NCBI GenBank assembly: GCA_017794945.1
Contig: CP051239.1
Span: 2,966,692-3,030,691 of the forward strand
Length of the DNA: 64,000 nucleotides
Direction of reading: 5' to 3'
Source of the DNA: Alcanivorax sp.
GTDB lineage: Bacteria > Pseudomonadota > Gammaproteobacteria > Pseudomonadales > Alcanivoracaceae
Positions 46,208 to 60,187 of this stretch are shown piece by piece. Every line of letters starts with the position of its first letter. The stretch's first letter is position 1. A program made the translations under genes and the position numbers. Below the pieces are notes generated by a model. It saw nothing but the letters and a program-made list of their open reading frames with translations, was not told where the DNA came from and ran no database searches.

Positions 46208-46731
46208 TATCGCCCCTGCATCACGACGACCCGATGCACGCCACCGGGTATTTTATAGCGGCGAATGTCGCTTTCGCGGGCCATGCAGGCGCCGTGCTCC
46301 GGGTTGAGGCGGCACCAGCGCACTTGGCGGCCCAGCGCCAGCGGTACACTGAAGCGGGTGTTGTAGTTGCCGCCGGCCTGCAGCGCGATCCACAGTTGGT
46401 TGGGCAGCCACTTGCAGCCGTCCTGGTTGCGGAACATGTCCAACGGCACCTGAAAACCCAAGCCCTGGCCCTGGCGTTCAGGGCGGAACTGGGTCCCCGC
46501 CTGGGTCACCGGGCAGGTGTCGCCCTCGGACCGGTATACCACCTCGATACGCACCTGATCCGCCGGTAACGGCGGGTCGATGCTCAACTGATAGTGGCGG
46601 ATATCCCGCGGAATCGGGTTGGGCGCCGGCTGGTAATCCCGCTGGGCCACGGACACGCAGCCGCTGAGCAGGAGCAGGGCGCCGAGTACCGCGAACAGTG
46701 CTGGCAGGGACCGCGACAGGCCTGGGGCCAT
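46207..46731 (-). CDS. Lipoprotein of unknown function
   Basis: 174 residues with lipobox LLLSGC after a hydrophobic signal. Mature part includes YQLSIDPPLPADQVRIEVVYRSEGDTCP and WIALQAGGNYNTRFSVPLALG, probably all-beta. It contains four to five cysteines that could form disulfides. The start MAPGLSRSL has AAGGAG 6 nt upstream; a longer frame from 46767 was rejected. No family recognised. It is divergent from the thioesterase gene. Confidence 0.7.
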   Translation of the reverse strand: MAPGLSRSLPALFAVLGALLLLSGCVSVAQRDYQPAPNPIPRDIRHYQLSIDPPLPADQVRIEVVYRSEGDTCPVTQAGTQFRPERQGQGLGFQVPLDMFRNQDGCKWLPNQLWIALQAGGNYNTRFSVPLALGRQVRWCRLNPEHGACMARESDIRRYKIPGGVHRVVVMQGR

Positions 46732-46820
46732 GGTGTTCTCCTTATCGGGCGCTGGGGAGTCATTCATTGCGCCCTAGGTTATCATTGCCGGCCTTGTCCG
46801 TATTGATCGAAGGAGCAGCC

Positions 46821-47285
46821 ATGAGTGACGCGAACAGCCAATCCGCGCAGGCGAAACAACGGCCCGGGCGCGAGGCGTTCGGCTATCTGTGCCCGGTGGA
46901 CAGCCGCTGGGCGGACAATGACGTTTACGGCCATATCAATAACGTCATGTACTACAGCTACTTCGATTCCACCATCAACCGCTATCTGATCGACAAAGGC
47001 GGACTGGATATCCATAACGGCGACGTGATCGCCTATGTGGTGAGCTCCGGCTGCGATTACTTCGAGGCCGCCGCCTACCCGGACGCGCTCACCATCGGCA
47101 TGCGCGTGGACAAGCTGGGCAACAGCTCGGTGCGTTACGGCTTGGCGCTGTTCGGAGAAACCGGAGCGGCCAAAGCGCTGGGTTTCGTGGTGCATGTCTT
47201 TGTCGATCGGGAAAGCGGCCGCCCGGTGTCGATACCGGCGCCGTTGCGCGAGGCGCTGGCGACGATTCAGTCTTCGGGGAAATAG
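46821..47285 (+). CDS. 4-hydroxybenzoyl-CoA-type acyl-CoA thioesterase
   Basis: 154 residues. A hot-dog-fold thioesterase with the 4HBT motif SRWADNDVYGHINNVMYYSYFDSTINRYL, whose Asp is the usual catalytic residue. AAGGAG lies before ATG 46821. The chain length specificity cannot be read. Its 3' end overlaps the convergent exported-protein gene by 19 bp. Confidence 0.93.
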   Translation: MSDANSQSAQAKQRPGREAFGYLCPVDSRWADNDVYGHINNVMYYSYFDSTINRYLIDKGGLDIHNGDVIAYVVSSGCDYFEAAAYPDALTIGMRVDKLGNSSVRYGLALFGETGAAKALGFVVHVFVDRESGRPVSIPAPLREALATIQSSGK

Positions 47286-48481
47286 TTCTTTTCGGAAAAA
47301 TGCAGCTCCGCCAGGAAGTAAAAGTTCTCGCCGAACGGAATCCGGTCCATCTCAAAGCCCACGTTGGGCTGCTGGCCGGGAAACCGTTCCGGCGTTTCCT
47401 CCAAAGCCGGGTCGTCCTGATAGATCAGGCGGGCGCCGGTGTCGAAGCCTTCCGCGAAATGCAGCCGGGCGAGCAGTGCGAAGCCCCGCCCGGTATCGAA
47501 ACGCAGCCAGTTTTCCGCCGGCACCGGGCGCCGCAGCATGGCCCGCTCGGTGTCCGAAAGCCGGCCGTCCACCACCGCTTCCCGCTCGCCGGTCCAGCTG
47601 GTGCGCAGCCGGGCGCCCTGGAGAGCGTGGCCGTCCACGCTGACCCGGGCGCGCGGGTCGCGCAGCACGGTGGCGGCGATGCCGGGCAACGCGAAGCGGC
47701 TGTGGATGGCGAGCCGGTTTTCCATCAGCACGAAATGATTGTGCACGGTGAGCACGCGCAGGCCGGCCACGCGCACCCGGGTGGTGGCGTACACCAGCGT
47801 CGCCAGCGGGCCCTCGATAACCTGCTGGATTTGCGGGTCCAGGTTTTCGTTGGTGAGGGTAAGGCGGGCGCCCTCGCTGAACACCCCGGCGCTGAGCCGC
47901 AGTTTTAAACTGTCCAGCAGGGTGTGCTGCGGTTGGCCGTCCGGGGCGCGGTAATGCCGGTAGCTGAAATCGCCCCACTGGAACAGGTTGCCGTCCAGAA
48001 ATTCCAGCCGGTAGTCCGCGGTACGCAGGCTGAGCGGATCGCCATCGTCGTCGCGCTCCAGCGTTACCGGTGGGGTGAAGCCCTGGAACGGCGGCCGCGC
48101 CAGCACGTAGAAGTAGGCCGGCTGCCCGCCGTCGCTGTCGAGCGCCAGTTCGCCGATCACTTCCTGGCCCGGGGCGGGCAGGCGCTCGCCGCCGTCGGCG
48201 CCGTCCACCAACAGCCGGTCACGGGGGCCCACCCGGCCGGTCTCTCCGGCCCGGCGGCTGCCGTTGTCCTCGCTGAAGTAGGGCCAGCCGCGCTGCGACC
48301 AGGCCAGCCACTGATGGCGGACGCTGCGCAGCTCGCCGTCCCGGTAGGCGGCCACTTCCAGGCGGTCGGTACGCAGCCCGGTAAGGTCCTCCAGGGCCTC
48401 GCCCTGGAAGGTCACCACCGCGCTTTGCGCGGTTCCGACCAGCAGCCAGAACAGCGCGAGCAGCAGCGCTCGGCCCGTCAT
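47267..48481 (-). CDS. Exported protein of unknown function
   Basis: 404 residues with a signal peptide (LLLALFWLLVGTAQSA). The rest reads as beta-rich and soluble or outer-surface (WPYFSEDNGSRRAGE, NLFQWGDFSYRHYRAPDGQP, VRVAGLRVLTVHNHFVL). I recognise no family. It starts 2 bp after the aacS stop on the same strand, so it is the probable last gene of the liu transcript, although a leucine-catabolic role is not suggested by its sequence. Confidence 0.65.
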   Translation of the reverse strand: MTGRALLLALFWLLVGTAQSAVVTFQGEALEDLTGLRTDRLEVAAYRDGELRSVRHQWLAWSQRGWPYFSEDNGSRRAGETGRVGPRDRLLVDGADGGERLPAPGQEVIGELALDSDGGQPAYFYVLARPPFQGFTPPVTLERDDDGDPLSLRTADYRLEFLDGNLFQWGDFSYRHYRAPDGQPQHTLLDSLKLRLSAGVFSEGARLTLTNENLDPQIQQVIEGPLATLVYATTRVRVAGLRVLTVHNHFVLMENRLAIHSRFALPGIAATVLRDPRARVSVDGHALQGARLRTSWTGEREAVVDGRLSDTERAMLRRPVPAENWLRFDTGRGFALLARLHFAEGFDTGARLIYQDDPALEETPERFPGQQPNVGFEMDRIPFGENFYFLAELHFSEKNYFPED

Positions 48482-48483
48482 GA

Positions 48484-52403
<3,920 letters not shown>

Positions 52404-52405
52404 GG

Positions 52406-53188
52406 TCAGTTCCGGTTCGGTTTCCAGTTCGGCGGGCGTTTTTCCAGGAAGGCGCCCAGGCCCTCCTGGCCTTCCGCGCCGGTGCGCAGCTCGGCGATCA
52501 GGTTGGCGGTGTACTCGATCAGCCCGTGGCTGACGTCGCTGTCGTCGGCGCGGTGCACCAACTCCCGGGCGCGCCGTTGCGCTTCGGGGGCGCCGTCGAG
52601 CAGGGCGGACACCAGCTTTTCCACGGTGGCGTCCAGCTCCGCCGCCGGTACCACTTCGTGGACCAGCCCGAGCCGGCCGGCGCGGGCGGCGTCGATCACT
52701 TCGGCGGTCATGACGTAGCGGCGCGCCTGGCGGGCGCCCAGGGCACGTACCACATAGGGCGCGATCACCGCGGGCAGAATCCCCAGCTTCACTTCGCTGA
52801 GGCAGAAGCGGGCGTCGTCGGCGGCCACCGCGATGTCCGCCGCGCAGATCAGTCCCAGGGCTCCGCCGTAGGCGGCGCCCTGGACTCGCGCGATGACCGG
52901 TTTGCCGGCCCGGTCGATGGTGTCCATCAGGGTGGCGAGGCGCAGCGCGTCGGCGCGGTTTTCCTGTTCGTCGAGCGCGCCCATGGCGCGCATCCAGTTG
53001 AGGTCGGCGCCGGCGGAGAAGTGCTTGCCGGCGGCGTCCAGCACGATGACGCGGCCGTCGTCGCTACCGGCCTGCTGGAAGGCGTCGATCAGCGCTTCGA
53101 TGATGGTGTTGTCGAAGGCGTTGCGTTTGTCCGGGTTGTTCAGGGTGATGTGGGTGACCGGGCCCCGGCGGGTGGTTTGCACACTCAT
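52406..53188 (-). CDS. liuC: Methylglutaconyl-CoA hydratase (enoyl-CoA hydratase family)
   Basis: 260 residues, crotonase fold. The oxyanion and catalytic regions are visible in AAGKHFSAGADLNWM and VQGAAYGGALGLICAADIAVA. It hydrates 3-methylglutaconyl-CoA to HMG-CoA. ATG 53188 has GGGAGA before it; the GTG at 53203 overlaps the liuB stop and is less likely. Its specificity is inferred from the operon. Confidence 0.9.
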   Translation of the reverse strand: MSVQTTRRGPVTHITLNNPDKRNAFDNTIIEALIDAFQQAGSDDGRVIVLDAAGKHFSAGADLNWMRAMGALDEQENRADALRLATLMDTIDRAGKPVIARVQGAAYGGALGLICAADIAVAADDARFCLSEVKLGILPAVIAPYVVRALGARQARRYVMTAEVIDAARAGRLGLVHEVVPAAELDATVEKLVSALLDGAPEAQRRARELVHRADDSDVSHGLIEYTANLIAELRTGAEGQEGLGAFLEKRPPNWKPNRN

Positions 53189-53199
53189 GGTTGTCTCCC

Positions 53200-54810
53200 T
53201 CACATCCGGAACACGCCGTAGCGCGTCTCTTCGATGGGTGCATTGAGGCTGGCGGAAATCGCCAGGCCGAGAACGTCGCGGGTGTCCGCCGGGTCGATGA
53301 CGCCGTCGTCCCAGAGGCGGGCGCTGGCGTACCAGGGCTGCGCCATGGTTTCGTACTGGGCGGTCATGTCGTCCTGAAACCGCTGGGCGTCTTCATCGCT
53401 CCACTGTTCCCCTTTTTTCTTCAGCGAGGCGGCTTTGACCTGGGTGAGCACGCTGGCGGCCTGTTCGCCGCCCATCACCGAGATGCGCGCGTTGGGCCAC
53501 ATGAACATGAAACGCGGGTCGTAGGCGCGCCCGCACATGCCGTAGTTGCCGGCGCCGAAGCTGCCGCCGGTGATCACGGTGAATTTGGGCACGCTGGCAC
53601 AGGCCACCGCGTTGACCATCTTGGCGCCATGCTTGGCGATGCCTTCCGCTTCGTATTTCTTGCCCACCATGAAGCCGGTGATGTTCTGCAGGAACAGCAG
53701 CGGAATCTTGCGCTGGTTGCACAGCTCCACGAAGTGCGCGCCCTTGAGCGCGGATTCGGAATAGAGCACGCCGTCGTTGGCGAGAATGCCCACCGGAAAG
53801 CCGTGGATGCGCGCGAAGCCGGTGACCAGGGTGGTGCCGTAATTGGCCTTGAATTCGTCCAGGTCGGAATCGTCGACGAGGCGTGCGATCAGCTCCCGGG
53901 CCGGCATCGGCGAGCGGGTGGTGGGCGGAATCAGACCGTACAATTCGTCCGGTTCATAGGCCGGCGGCCGGGCCGGGCGCACGTCCAGCTGCTGCGGCTT
54001 GTGCCAGTTGAGACGGCCGATGCAGCGGCGCGCCAGATCCAGCGCCTGGGGCTCGTCGTCGGCCAGATGGTCGGCGACGCCGGATTGTTCGCCGTGCAGG
54101 GCGGCGCCGCCCAGCTCCTCGGCGCTGACCACTTCGCCGGTGGCGGCTTTCACCAGCGGCGGACCGGCCAGGAACACGGTGGAGTGGTTGCGCACCATGA
54201 TCACTTCGTCGGCCATGGCCGGCACATAGGCGCCGCCGGCGGTGCAGGAGCCCAGTACCACGCTGATCTGCGGAATACCACGCGCCGACATATTGGCCAT
54301 GTTGAAGAAGATGCGGCCGAAGTGATCCCGGTCCGGGAACACCTCGTCCTGGCGGGGCAGGTTGGCGCCGCCGGAATCCACCAGATAAACGCACGGCAGC
54401 CGGTTCTCGGCGGCGATGGCCTGGCAGCGCAGGTGCTTTTTCACCGTCAGTGGGTAGTAGCTGCCGCCCTTCACGGTGGGATCGTTGGCGACGATCATGC
54501 ACTCCACGCCGGCCACCCGGCCGATGCCGCCGACACAGCCGGCGGCGGGGACGTCTTCACCGGGGTAGACACCGTCGGCGGCCAGCGCCGACAACTCCAG
54601 GAACGGCGAACCCGGGTCCAGAAGGTGCTGGATACGCTCGCGCACCGGCAACTTGCCCTTGTCACGCAGACGCGCTTCCGCGGCTTCGCCGCCGCCGTGG
54701 GCGATGCGGTCGAGCTTTTCCTTCAAGGTGTCGCGCAGGGCCAGATTGTGTTCCCGGTACTGGCCGTATTCCGGCGCGCTTTTATTCAGTTGGCTGATGA
54801 TTTTGGGCAT
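53200..54810 (-). CDS. liuB: Methylcrotonyl-CoA carboxylase carboxyltransferase subunit
   Basis: 536 residues. Crotonase-type carboxyltransferase with N- and C-terminal halves ([71 protein letters not shown]). It transfers CO2 from LiuD biotin to methylcrotonyl-CoA. It starts [12 protein letters not shown]. The stop of a liuA-like tail remnant lies 1 bp before its ATG. Confidence 0.94.
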   Translation of the reverse strand: MPKIISQLNKSAPEYGQYREHNLALRDTLKEKLDRIAHGGGEAAEARLRDKGKLPVRERIQHLLDPGSPFLELSALAADGVYPGEDVPAAGCVGGIGRVAGVECMIVANDPTVKGGSYYPLTVKKHLRCQAIAAENRLPCVYLVDSGGANLPRQDEVFPDRDHFGRIFFNMANMSARGIPQISVVLGSCTAGGAYVPAMADEVIMVRNHSTVFLAGPPLVKAATGEVVSAEELGGAALHGEQSGVADHLADDEPQALDLARRCIGRLNWHKPQQLDVRPARPPAYEPDELYGLIPPTTRSPMPARELIARLVDDSDLDEFKANYGTTLVTGFARIHGFPVGILANDGVLYSESALKGAHFVELCNQRKIPLLFLQNITGFMVGKKYEAEGIAKHGAKMVNAVACASVPKFTVITGGSFGAGNYGMCGRAYDPRFMFMWPNARISVMGGEQAASVLTQVKAASLKKKGEQWSDEDAQRFQDDMTAQYETMAQPWYASARLWDDGVIDPADTRDVLGLAISASLNAPIEETRYGVFRM

Positions 54811-54811
54811 G

Positions 54812-54880
54812 GCTCAGGCGGTCTCGTTGAACAATTCGCGGCCGATCAGCATGCGGCGGATCTCACTGGTGCCGGCACCA
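54812..54880 (-). pseudogene. Remnant of an isovaleryl-CoA dehydrogenase 3' end
   Basis: Read leftward it encodes [22 protein letters not shown] plus TGA, identical in protein sequence to the C-terminus of the intact liuA but with different codons at many sites. It ends 1 bp before liuB, where an ordinary liuA stop would be expected. The 80 bp between it and the intact liuA stop contains a hairpin (54905-54934, GGCTTAACCTCGGC / GCCGAGGTTAGCC). Confidence 0.85.
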
Positions 54881-54961
54881 ATTTGGCTCCGGCCGCCGCA
54901 CAGCGGCTTAACCTCGGCGTTGCCGAGGTTAGCCTTCACCGAATAGGCGCTTTGGTGTGGG

Positions 54962-56125
54962 TTAGGCCGTTTCATTGAATAACTCTCTGCCAATCAACAT
55001 ACGGCGGATCTCACTGGTGCCGGCGCCTATTTCATAAAGTTTGGCGTCGCGCAGCAGGCGGCCGGTGGGGTATTCGTTGATGTAGCCGTTGCCGCCCAGG
55101 CACTGGATCGCGTCCAAAGCCATCTGGGTGGCGTTCTCGGCGCAGTAGAGAATGGCGCCGGCGGCGTCCTTGCGGCTGCTGCTGCCGGCGTCGCAGTTGC
55201 GCGCCACCTGGTAGAGATAAGCGCGGCTGGCGCTGAGGGTGACGTACATGTCGGCGAGCTTGCCCTGCATCAGCTGGAATTCGCCGATCGCCTGGCCGAA
55301 CTGCTTGCGCTCATGGACATAGGGCAGCACCACGTCCAGGCAGGCCTGCATGATGCCGGTGGCACCGCCGGACAGCACGGTGCGCTCATAGTCCAGGCCG
55401 CTCATCAAAACGCGCACGCCCTGGTTGAGTTCGCCGAGAATGTTTTCTTCCGGCACTTCGCAGTTTTCGAACACCAGCTCGCAGGTGTTGGAGCCGCGCA
55501 TGCCCAGCTTGTCCAGCTTCTGGGCGCGAGAGAAGCCGGGGAAGTCGCGCTCGACGATAAAGGCAGTGATGCCGCGCGGGCCGGCGTCCGGGTCGGTCTT
55601 GGCGTAGATCACATAGGTGTGGGCGTCGGGGCCGTTGGTGATCCACATCTTGTTGCCGTTGAGCACATAACGGTCGCCTTTCTTTTCCGCGCGCAGGCCC
55701 ATGCTGACCACGTCGGAACCGGCGCCGGGCTCGCTCATGGCGAGCGCACCGATGTGCTCGCCGCTGACCAGTTTGGGCAGGTACTTCTGGCGCTGGGCGT
55801 CGTTGCCGTTCAGATAGATCTGGTTCACGCACAGGTTGGAATGGGCGCCGTAGGACAGGCCGATGGACGCGGAGGCCCGGGAAATTTCTTCCATCACCAG
55901 GGTATGGGCCAGATAGCCCAGGCCGGCGCCACCGTATTCCTCGCCCACTGTGATGCCCAGTACGCCCAGATCACCGAGCTTCTTCCACAGCTCGTTGGGG
56001 AACAGATTGTCCTGGTCCACGCGCGCGGCGATCGGCGCGATCTCCTTGCGGGCGAAGGCGCGGGCGCTGTCCTGCAGCGCGGTGAGGGTGTCGTCGAACT
56101 GAAAATCCAGGCCGCCGTTAAACAT
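54962..56125 (-). CDS. liuA: Isovaleryl-CoA dehydrogenase
   Basis: 387 residues. Acyl-CoA dehydrogenase that converts isovaleryl-CoA to methylcrotonyl-CoA and passes electrons to ETF. The catalytic Glu in [13 protein letters not shown] is at the position typical of isovaleryl-CoA dehydrogenases. Other features: [29 protein letters not shown] and [32 protein letters not shown]. The last ~20 codons use A/T-rich synonyms (AGA, TTA) unlike the rest, which suggests a recombined tail. It overlaps liuR by 8 bp. Confidence 0.95.
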   Translation of the reverse strand: MFNGGLDFQFDDTLTALQDSARAFARKEIAPIAARVDQDNLFPNELWKKLGDLGVLGITVGEEYGGAGLGYLAHTLVMEEISRASASIGLSYGAHSNLCVNQIYLNGNDAQRQKYLPKLVSGEHIGALAMSEPGAGSDVVSMGLRAEKKGDRYVLNGNKMWITNGPDAHTYVIYAKTDPDAGPRGITAFIVERDFPGFSRAQKLDKLGMRGSNTCELVFENCEVPEENILGELNQGVRVLMSGLDYERTVLSGGATGIMQACLDVVLPYVHERKQFGQAIGEFQLMQGKLADMYVTLSASRAYLYQVARNCDAGSSSRKDAAGAILYCAENATQMALDAIQCLGGNGYINEYPTGRLLRDAKLYEIGAGTSEIRRMLIGRELFNETA

Positions 56126-56513
56126 CGCTTTCCTCCAATTCCTTCAGCGCCTGTCTGGCGCGTTCCTCGGCCGCGTCCAGATCCTGTTGCATGATCTGGA
56201 TGTCGACCAGTTGTTGTTGCAGCTGGGTGCGCTTCTCGTCGATTTTTTCAAGCAGGGCACCGAGTTGCTGGCGGTTGTCGCCGGTGGGCTGGTAAAGGCG
56301 GATCAGATCACCGGATTCCGCCAGCGAGAAGCCCAGCCGCTTGCCGCGCAGGATCAGCTTCAAGGCGACCCGGTCCGCCGGCGAGTAGATGCGCGTCTGT
56401 CCGCGCCGGCGGGGCGTGAGCAGGCCCTGATCTTCGTAAAATCGGATGGTGCGCGTGGTCACGTCGAATTCCCGCGCCAGCTCACCGATGCCGTAGCTTT
56501 GCTTGAGTGTCAT
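56118..56513 (-). CDS. liuR: MerR family regulator of leucine/isovalerate catabolism
   Basis: 131 residues. MerR DNA-binding domain [26 protein letters not shown] at the N-terminus and a long C-terminal coiled-coil ([39 protein letters not shown]). LiuR represses liu operons in many proteobacteria and responds to pathway intermediates. It is the first gene of the liuRABCD-aacS run and has a perfect palindrome upstream. Confidence 0.94.
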   Translation of the reverse strand: MTLKQSYGIGELAREFDVTTRTIRFYEDQGLLTPRRRGQTRIYSPADRVALKLILRGKRLGFSLAESGDLIRLYQPTGDNRQQLGALLEKIDEKRTQLQQQLVDIQIMQQDLDAAEERARQALKELEESDV

Positions 56514-56534
56514 GGCGGAAAAGAGTAGGGGAAG

Positions 56535-56550
56535 TTTACGTTAACGTAAA
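56535..56550. promoter_or_regulatory. LiuR operator
   Basis: TTTACGTTAACGTAAA is a perfect 16-bp palindrome 22 bp upstream of the liuR ATG, matching the described LiuR motif (TTTACGTTAACGTAAA-like). It also lies 63 bp before the hybrid kinase start. Confidence 0.92.
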
Positions 56551-56612
56551 GTGGCCTGTCCGGTTGGACGGTGTTACCTTTAGCGCCTTCTTCGTCCGAG
56601 GAAGGTGGACGG

Positions 56613-58829
56613 GTGATTTACCGAAAAGATCGCAAGGTTCTGAAACGAGTCGACTACGGGGCCGCCAAAAACTCTCTGATGGGGGTGTTGGCGGCCCTTG
56701 TGGTTTATGCGTTGGTGACCGCCTGGGGCGGTGTTTACCGGGCTTACGAGCTGGAGACGCTGATCGCCGGCGGCGCCGTGGTGGTGGTGACCGCCTACCG
56801 GCTGTGGCTGGTGGCGCGTTTCGATGCCCTCTACGGCGCCGGGCCGGCGCGCTGGCGCCGCCTGTTCGCGCTCGGGCTGATTCTGCATGCTCTGGTCTGG
56901 GGGGTATTACCCGCCTGGCTGGTGTGGCGGGTCGGCACCGGCTTCAATGTCTTCGTGGTGATTCTCTACAACGTTGGCGTCACCACCGCGTTGGGCAGCT
57001 CCTGGATGGCCGGTTTGCGGGTGCGCCAGGTGTATATCCTGCTGATGTTCCTGCCGCTGATCGCCTCGCTGTTCCTCGCCGCCGGGCTGCAGGAATGGCT
57101 GCTGGGGCTGCTGGTCACGTCCTACACGTTCTATCTGTTCCGTTTGTATCGCGGTCAGTACGAATTGTTCTGGCACGCGGTCACCCGCGAGCGGCGGGGC
57201 GCGGTGGAACGGCGCCGGGAACTGCCCGCCAACACCGACATCCAGCTCAGCCTGGTGTACCGGCTCGCCCATGAATTGCGCACGCCGATGAATTCGGTGA
57301 TGGGCATGATGTCGCTGCTGGAGGACACCCGGCTCAGCGACGAGCAGCAGGAATATCTTCAGGTGGCGGGACAGAGCGGCAAGCTGATGATCAGCCTGAT
57401 CGACGACGTGCTGGACTACTCCCGGATTCTCACCGGCCGCATTACCCTGAGCCCGGATTATTTCGATCTGCGCGGCGCCCTGGAACAGACCCTGGAGGCC
57501 TTCGGGCCCATGGCCCAGTCCAAGAATCTGGAGCTGTCGGCGGTGGTGGATCGCATGCTGCCCAAACGGGTGCGTGGCGACCGGGACCGCCTGCTGCAGG
57601 TGCTCACCAACTTGCTCAGCAACGCGATCAAATTCAGCGAGCGTGGCGAAATACGCCTGGACGTTGATTTCACCGCCGAAGGTGAAAGCGACGGCGTGCT
57701 GCGGGTGCGGGTCAGCGACCAGGGCCAGGGCATGGACACCGAGACCCTCAAGCATCTGTTCGAGGATCAGTTCCTGGCCGGTGCTCAGGATGCCTTCAGC
57801 ACTCGTCACGCCGGTTTCGGGCTGCTGGTCTGCAAAGGGTTGATCGAGGCCATGGGCGGCATGATCGGCGCCGAAAGCAATCCCGGTGAGGGCTCCACGT
57901 TCTGGTTCACGGTGCGTCTGGGCATGCAGGCGAACATGAGCGAGAGCACCAAGCTGGCCGGCGCGGTCGGCCAGGTGCAGGGCCTGGCGGTGGGCACCAG
58001 CAGCGGCTCCCTGGCCTGTCTGCAGGAAGAATTCGAGGCGCTGGGCAGTTACTGCCAGGGCGCCCGGGATTACGATCAGGCGCTGCAGGCGGTGCGTACC
58101 GGTCACAGGGAGCACAGCGAGTTCGAGTTGCTGTTGGTGGACACCCACGGACGCCGTGAGTCAGCGCTGAATCTGTGCCGCACCGTGCTCGAGGACCCCG
58201 GGTTGCGGCCCGTGAAGCTGATGCTGATCTGCGCCATCGAGGAGCGCGGCGAGCCGGCGGTGCAGCGCCTGGTGGACAAGCACGGGCTGGTGGTACTGGT
58301 GCGACCGGTTCACCGCACCGGGCTGCGCGTGGCGCTGGGCAAGTTGCTGGGCGTGCCGCGCCAGATGCCGGTGCCGGATCTGCCCACCGAAACGCCGGAA
58401 GAACGAGAACGCCGCAGGCTCTACCGGCTGTTGTTGGTGGAGGACAACGAGGTCAACCAACTGGTGACCCGGGGCATGCTTGGCAAGCTCGGTTACCAGG
58501 TTAAGACGGTCAATAATGCGGAGACCGCGCTCGCGCTGCTGGAGCAGGAAAGCTTCGATCTGATCCTCATGGACTGCATGATGCCGGAGCTGGACGGCTT
58601 CACCGCCACCCGTACCCTGCGCGAAAGAGAGCAGGCCGCGGAGCGTGCCCGCACCCCGGTGATCGCGATCACCGCGAACACCGCCGAGGGCGTTCAGGCC
58701 AAGTGTCTGGCCGCCGGCATGGATGACTTTCTCGCCAAACCCGTGCATCTTCAAGAGCTGGAAACCGTGCTGCGGCGCTGGCTGCTCCACGACGTGGATA
58801 CCGATGGGGAAGGTAACGACGACGAATGA
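56613..58829 (+). CDS. Hybrid sensor histidine kinase
   Basis: 738 residues. About six membrane helices (residues ~20-180) with no large periplasmic loop are followed by a HisKA domain (LAHELRTPMNSVMGMMSLL; phosphoacceptor His220) and an HATPase domain (NLLSNAIKFSERGEI; ATP-lid DQGQGMD; HAGFGLLVCKGLIEAMGG). A degenerate receiver comes next (~residues 455-590), then a complete C-terminal receiver (LLLVEDNEVNQ; Asp654 in DCMMPELDG; Lys in FLAKPVH). GTG 56613 was chosen because AGGAAGG lies 8 nt upstream. There is no response regulator nearby. The signal is unknown. Confidence 0.93.
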   Translation: MIYRKDRKVLKRVDYGAAKNSLMGVLAALVVYALVTAWGGVYRAYELETLIAGGAVVVVTAYRLWLVARFDALYGAGPARWRRLFALGLILHALVWGVLPAWLVWRVGTGFNVFVVILYNVGVTTALGSSWMAGLRVRQVYILLMFLPLIASLFLAAGLQEWLLGLLVTSYTFYLFRLYRGQYELFWHAVTRERRGAVERRRELPANTDIQLSLVYRLAHELRTPMNSVMGMMSLLEDTRLSDEQQEYLQVAGQSGKLMISLIDDVLDYSRILTGRITLSPDYFDLRGALEQTLEAFGPMAQSKNLELSAVVDRMLPKRVRGDRDRLLQVLTNLLSNAIKFSERGEIRLDVDFTAEGESDGVLRVRVSDQGQGMDTETLKHLFEDQFLAGAQDAFSTRHAGFGLLVCKGLIEAMGGMIGAESNPGEGSTFWFTVRLGMQANMSESTKLAGAVGQVQGLAVGTSSGSLACLQEEFEALGSYCQGARDYDQALQAVRTGHREHSEFELLLVDTHGRRESALNLCRTVLEDPGLRPVKLMLICAIEERGEPAVQRLVDKHGLVVLVRPVHRTGLRVALGKLLGVPRQMPVPDLPTETPEERERRRLYRLLLVEDNEVNQLVTRGMLGKLGYQVKTVNNAETALALLEQESFDLILMDCMMPELDGFTATRTLREREQAAERARTPVIAITANTAEGVQAKCLAAGMDDFLAKPVHLQELETVLRRWLLHDVDTDGEGNDDE

Positions 58830-58848
58830 CAACAACGAGGGAACTGCC

Positions 58849-59544
58849 ATGAGCCGACGGGCCCTGCTGTTGGGCGCCACCGGTCTGGTTGGCGGGCATT
58901 GTTTGCGCCTGCTGCTGGATTGTGACGCCTATCAGGAAGTACGGGTGCTGACGCGCCGGCCGCTGGGGATCGACCATCCAAAACTGATCGAGAAGGTGGT
59001 GGCGCCGACGCAATTCAATAAGGAAACCGAATTCTTTCAGGTTGATGACGTGTTCTGCGCCCTGGGCACCACCCTCAAACAGGCGGGTTCCAAGGAAGCG
59101 TTCCGCGAGGTGGACCTGGATCTGATCACCGCGGTAGGCCGCGCGGCGCGTGACGCCGGCGTGCAGCGCTTTATGATGGTGTCGGCGGTCAACGCCAATG
59201 CCCACTCACCGTTTTTCTATGCGCGCACCAAGGGTCAGGCGGAACGCGAATTGAAAGCATTGAAGCTGCCGTTGCTGGCGTTGTTTCAGCCGTCCTTGCT
59301 GCTCGGCGAGCGGGAGCGGCCGCGTCCGGTGGAAGCGTTCGGAATTCGTTTCTCGAAGATCATCGACCCGATCACCCGCTGGACCGATGCCCATTGGCTG
59401 CCGGTGAGCGGCGAGCGGGTCGCCGAGGCGCTGGTGGGCATGGCGCTGGAAGGCCCGGCCACCGGGGTCTATCGGGTGCGCTTCCGCGATTTCGTGGTGT
59501 ACGCCGGCAAGTTTCGTGAAAAATACCCACGGGCCCTGTCTTAA
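58849..59544 (+). CDS. NAD(P)-binding Rossmann protein (TIP30/HTATIP2-like)
   Basis: 231 residues. Atypical short-chain dehydrogenase-like fold: [19 protein letters not shown], then [47 protein letters not shown] and [11 protein letters not shown]. These stretches are typical of bacterial TIP30-like proteins, for which no enzyme activity is settled. GAGGGA lies before ATG 58849. It sits 19 bp after the kinase gene and 16 bp before rraA. Confidence 0.88.
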   Translation: MSRRALLLGATGLVGGHCLRLLLDCDAYQEVRVLTRRPLGIDHPKLIEKVVAPTQFNKETEFFQVDDVFCALGTTLKQAGSKEAFREVDLDLITAVGRAARDAGVQRFMMVSAVNANAHSPFFYARTKGQAERELKALKLPLLALFQPSLLLGERERPRPVEAFGIRFSKIIDPITRWTDAHWLPVSGERVAEALVGMALEGPATGVYRVRFRDFVVYAGKFREKYPRALS

Positions 59545-59560
59545 CGTAGAAGGAGTAAAG

Positions 59561-60043
59561 ATGAGTTTCGTCACCTGTGATTTATGCGACGACAACGCGG
59601 ACCTGGTGTCCGTGGTCACCGGGCTCAACTGGTTCAGCTACGGCGGCCGTAGCGCCTTCGGCGGTGAAATCGTTACGGTGAAATGCTTCGAGGACAATTC
59701 CCGCGTCAAGGAACACCTGGGCACCGACGGTAAAGGCAAGGTGCTGGTGGTGGACGGTGGCGGCAGCCTGCGCAATGCCCTGATCGGCGACATGATCGCT
59801 GAAAACGCGGCGAAAAACGGCTGGGAAGGTGTGATCATCCACGGCGCCTGCCGTGATGTGGATGAGCTGGCGAAGCTGGATATCGGCGTGCTGTCTCTCG
59901 GCTGCGTGCCGATCAAATCGGTGCGCCGGGACGAGGGCCAGCTGAACATCGATATCACCTTCGGTGGCGTGACGTTCCGTCCGGGTGAGTTCGTCTACGC
60001 CGACAACAACGGCGTGATCACCGCCCCCAAAGCGCTGCTTTAA
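59561..60043 (+). CDS. rraA: Ribonuclease E activity regulator RraA
   Basis: 160 residues. RraA binds RNase E and slows mRNA decay; some relatives are oxaloacetate decarboxylase/aldolase-like. Family sequence: [49 protein letters not shown], and the final [23 protein letters not shown] lies 7 nt before ATG 59561. Likely co-transcribed with the preceding gene. Confidence 0.95.
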   Translation: MSFVTCDLCDDNADLVSVVTGLNWFSYGGRSAFGGEIVTVKCFEDNSRVKEHLGTDGKGKVLVVDGGGSLRNALIGDMIAENAAKNGWEGVIIHGACRDVDELAKLDIGVLSLGCVPIKSVRRDEGQLNIDITFGGVTFRPGEFVYADNNGVITAPKALL

Positions 60044-60187
60044 GGCCCCGCGGGCGGGTTTTTCGAAAATTTATACTTTATTGACGTTTACCCCCGTCCG
60101 TCCGGTTGTCACCCGGTTAACATCTGTCTGATGATAGCGGCGTCGAGCCGGTTCAGGTTCGTCGACATCAGGCAGCGGGGTTTGTAC

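Noticed and set aside
54905..54967. Integron attC-like site (GCTTAAC ... GTTAGCC, then GTTAGGC)
   Set aside because: The right core GTTAGCC breaks the GTTRRRY rule, the stem is too short and there is no integrase or cassette.
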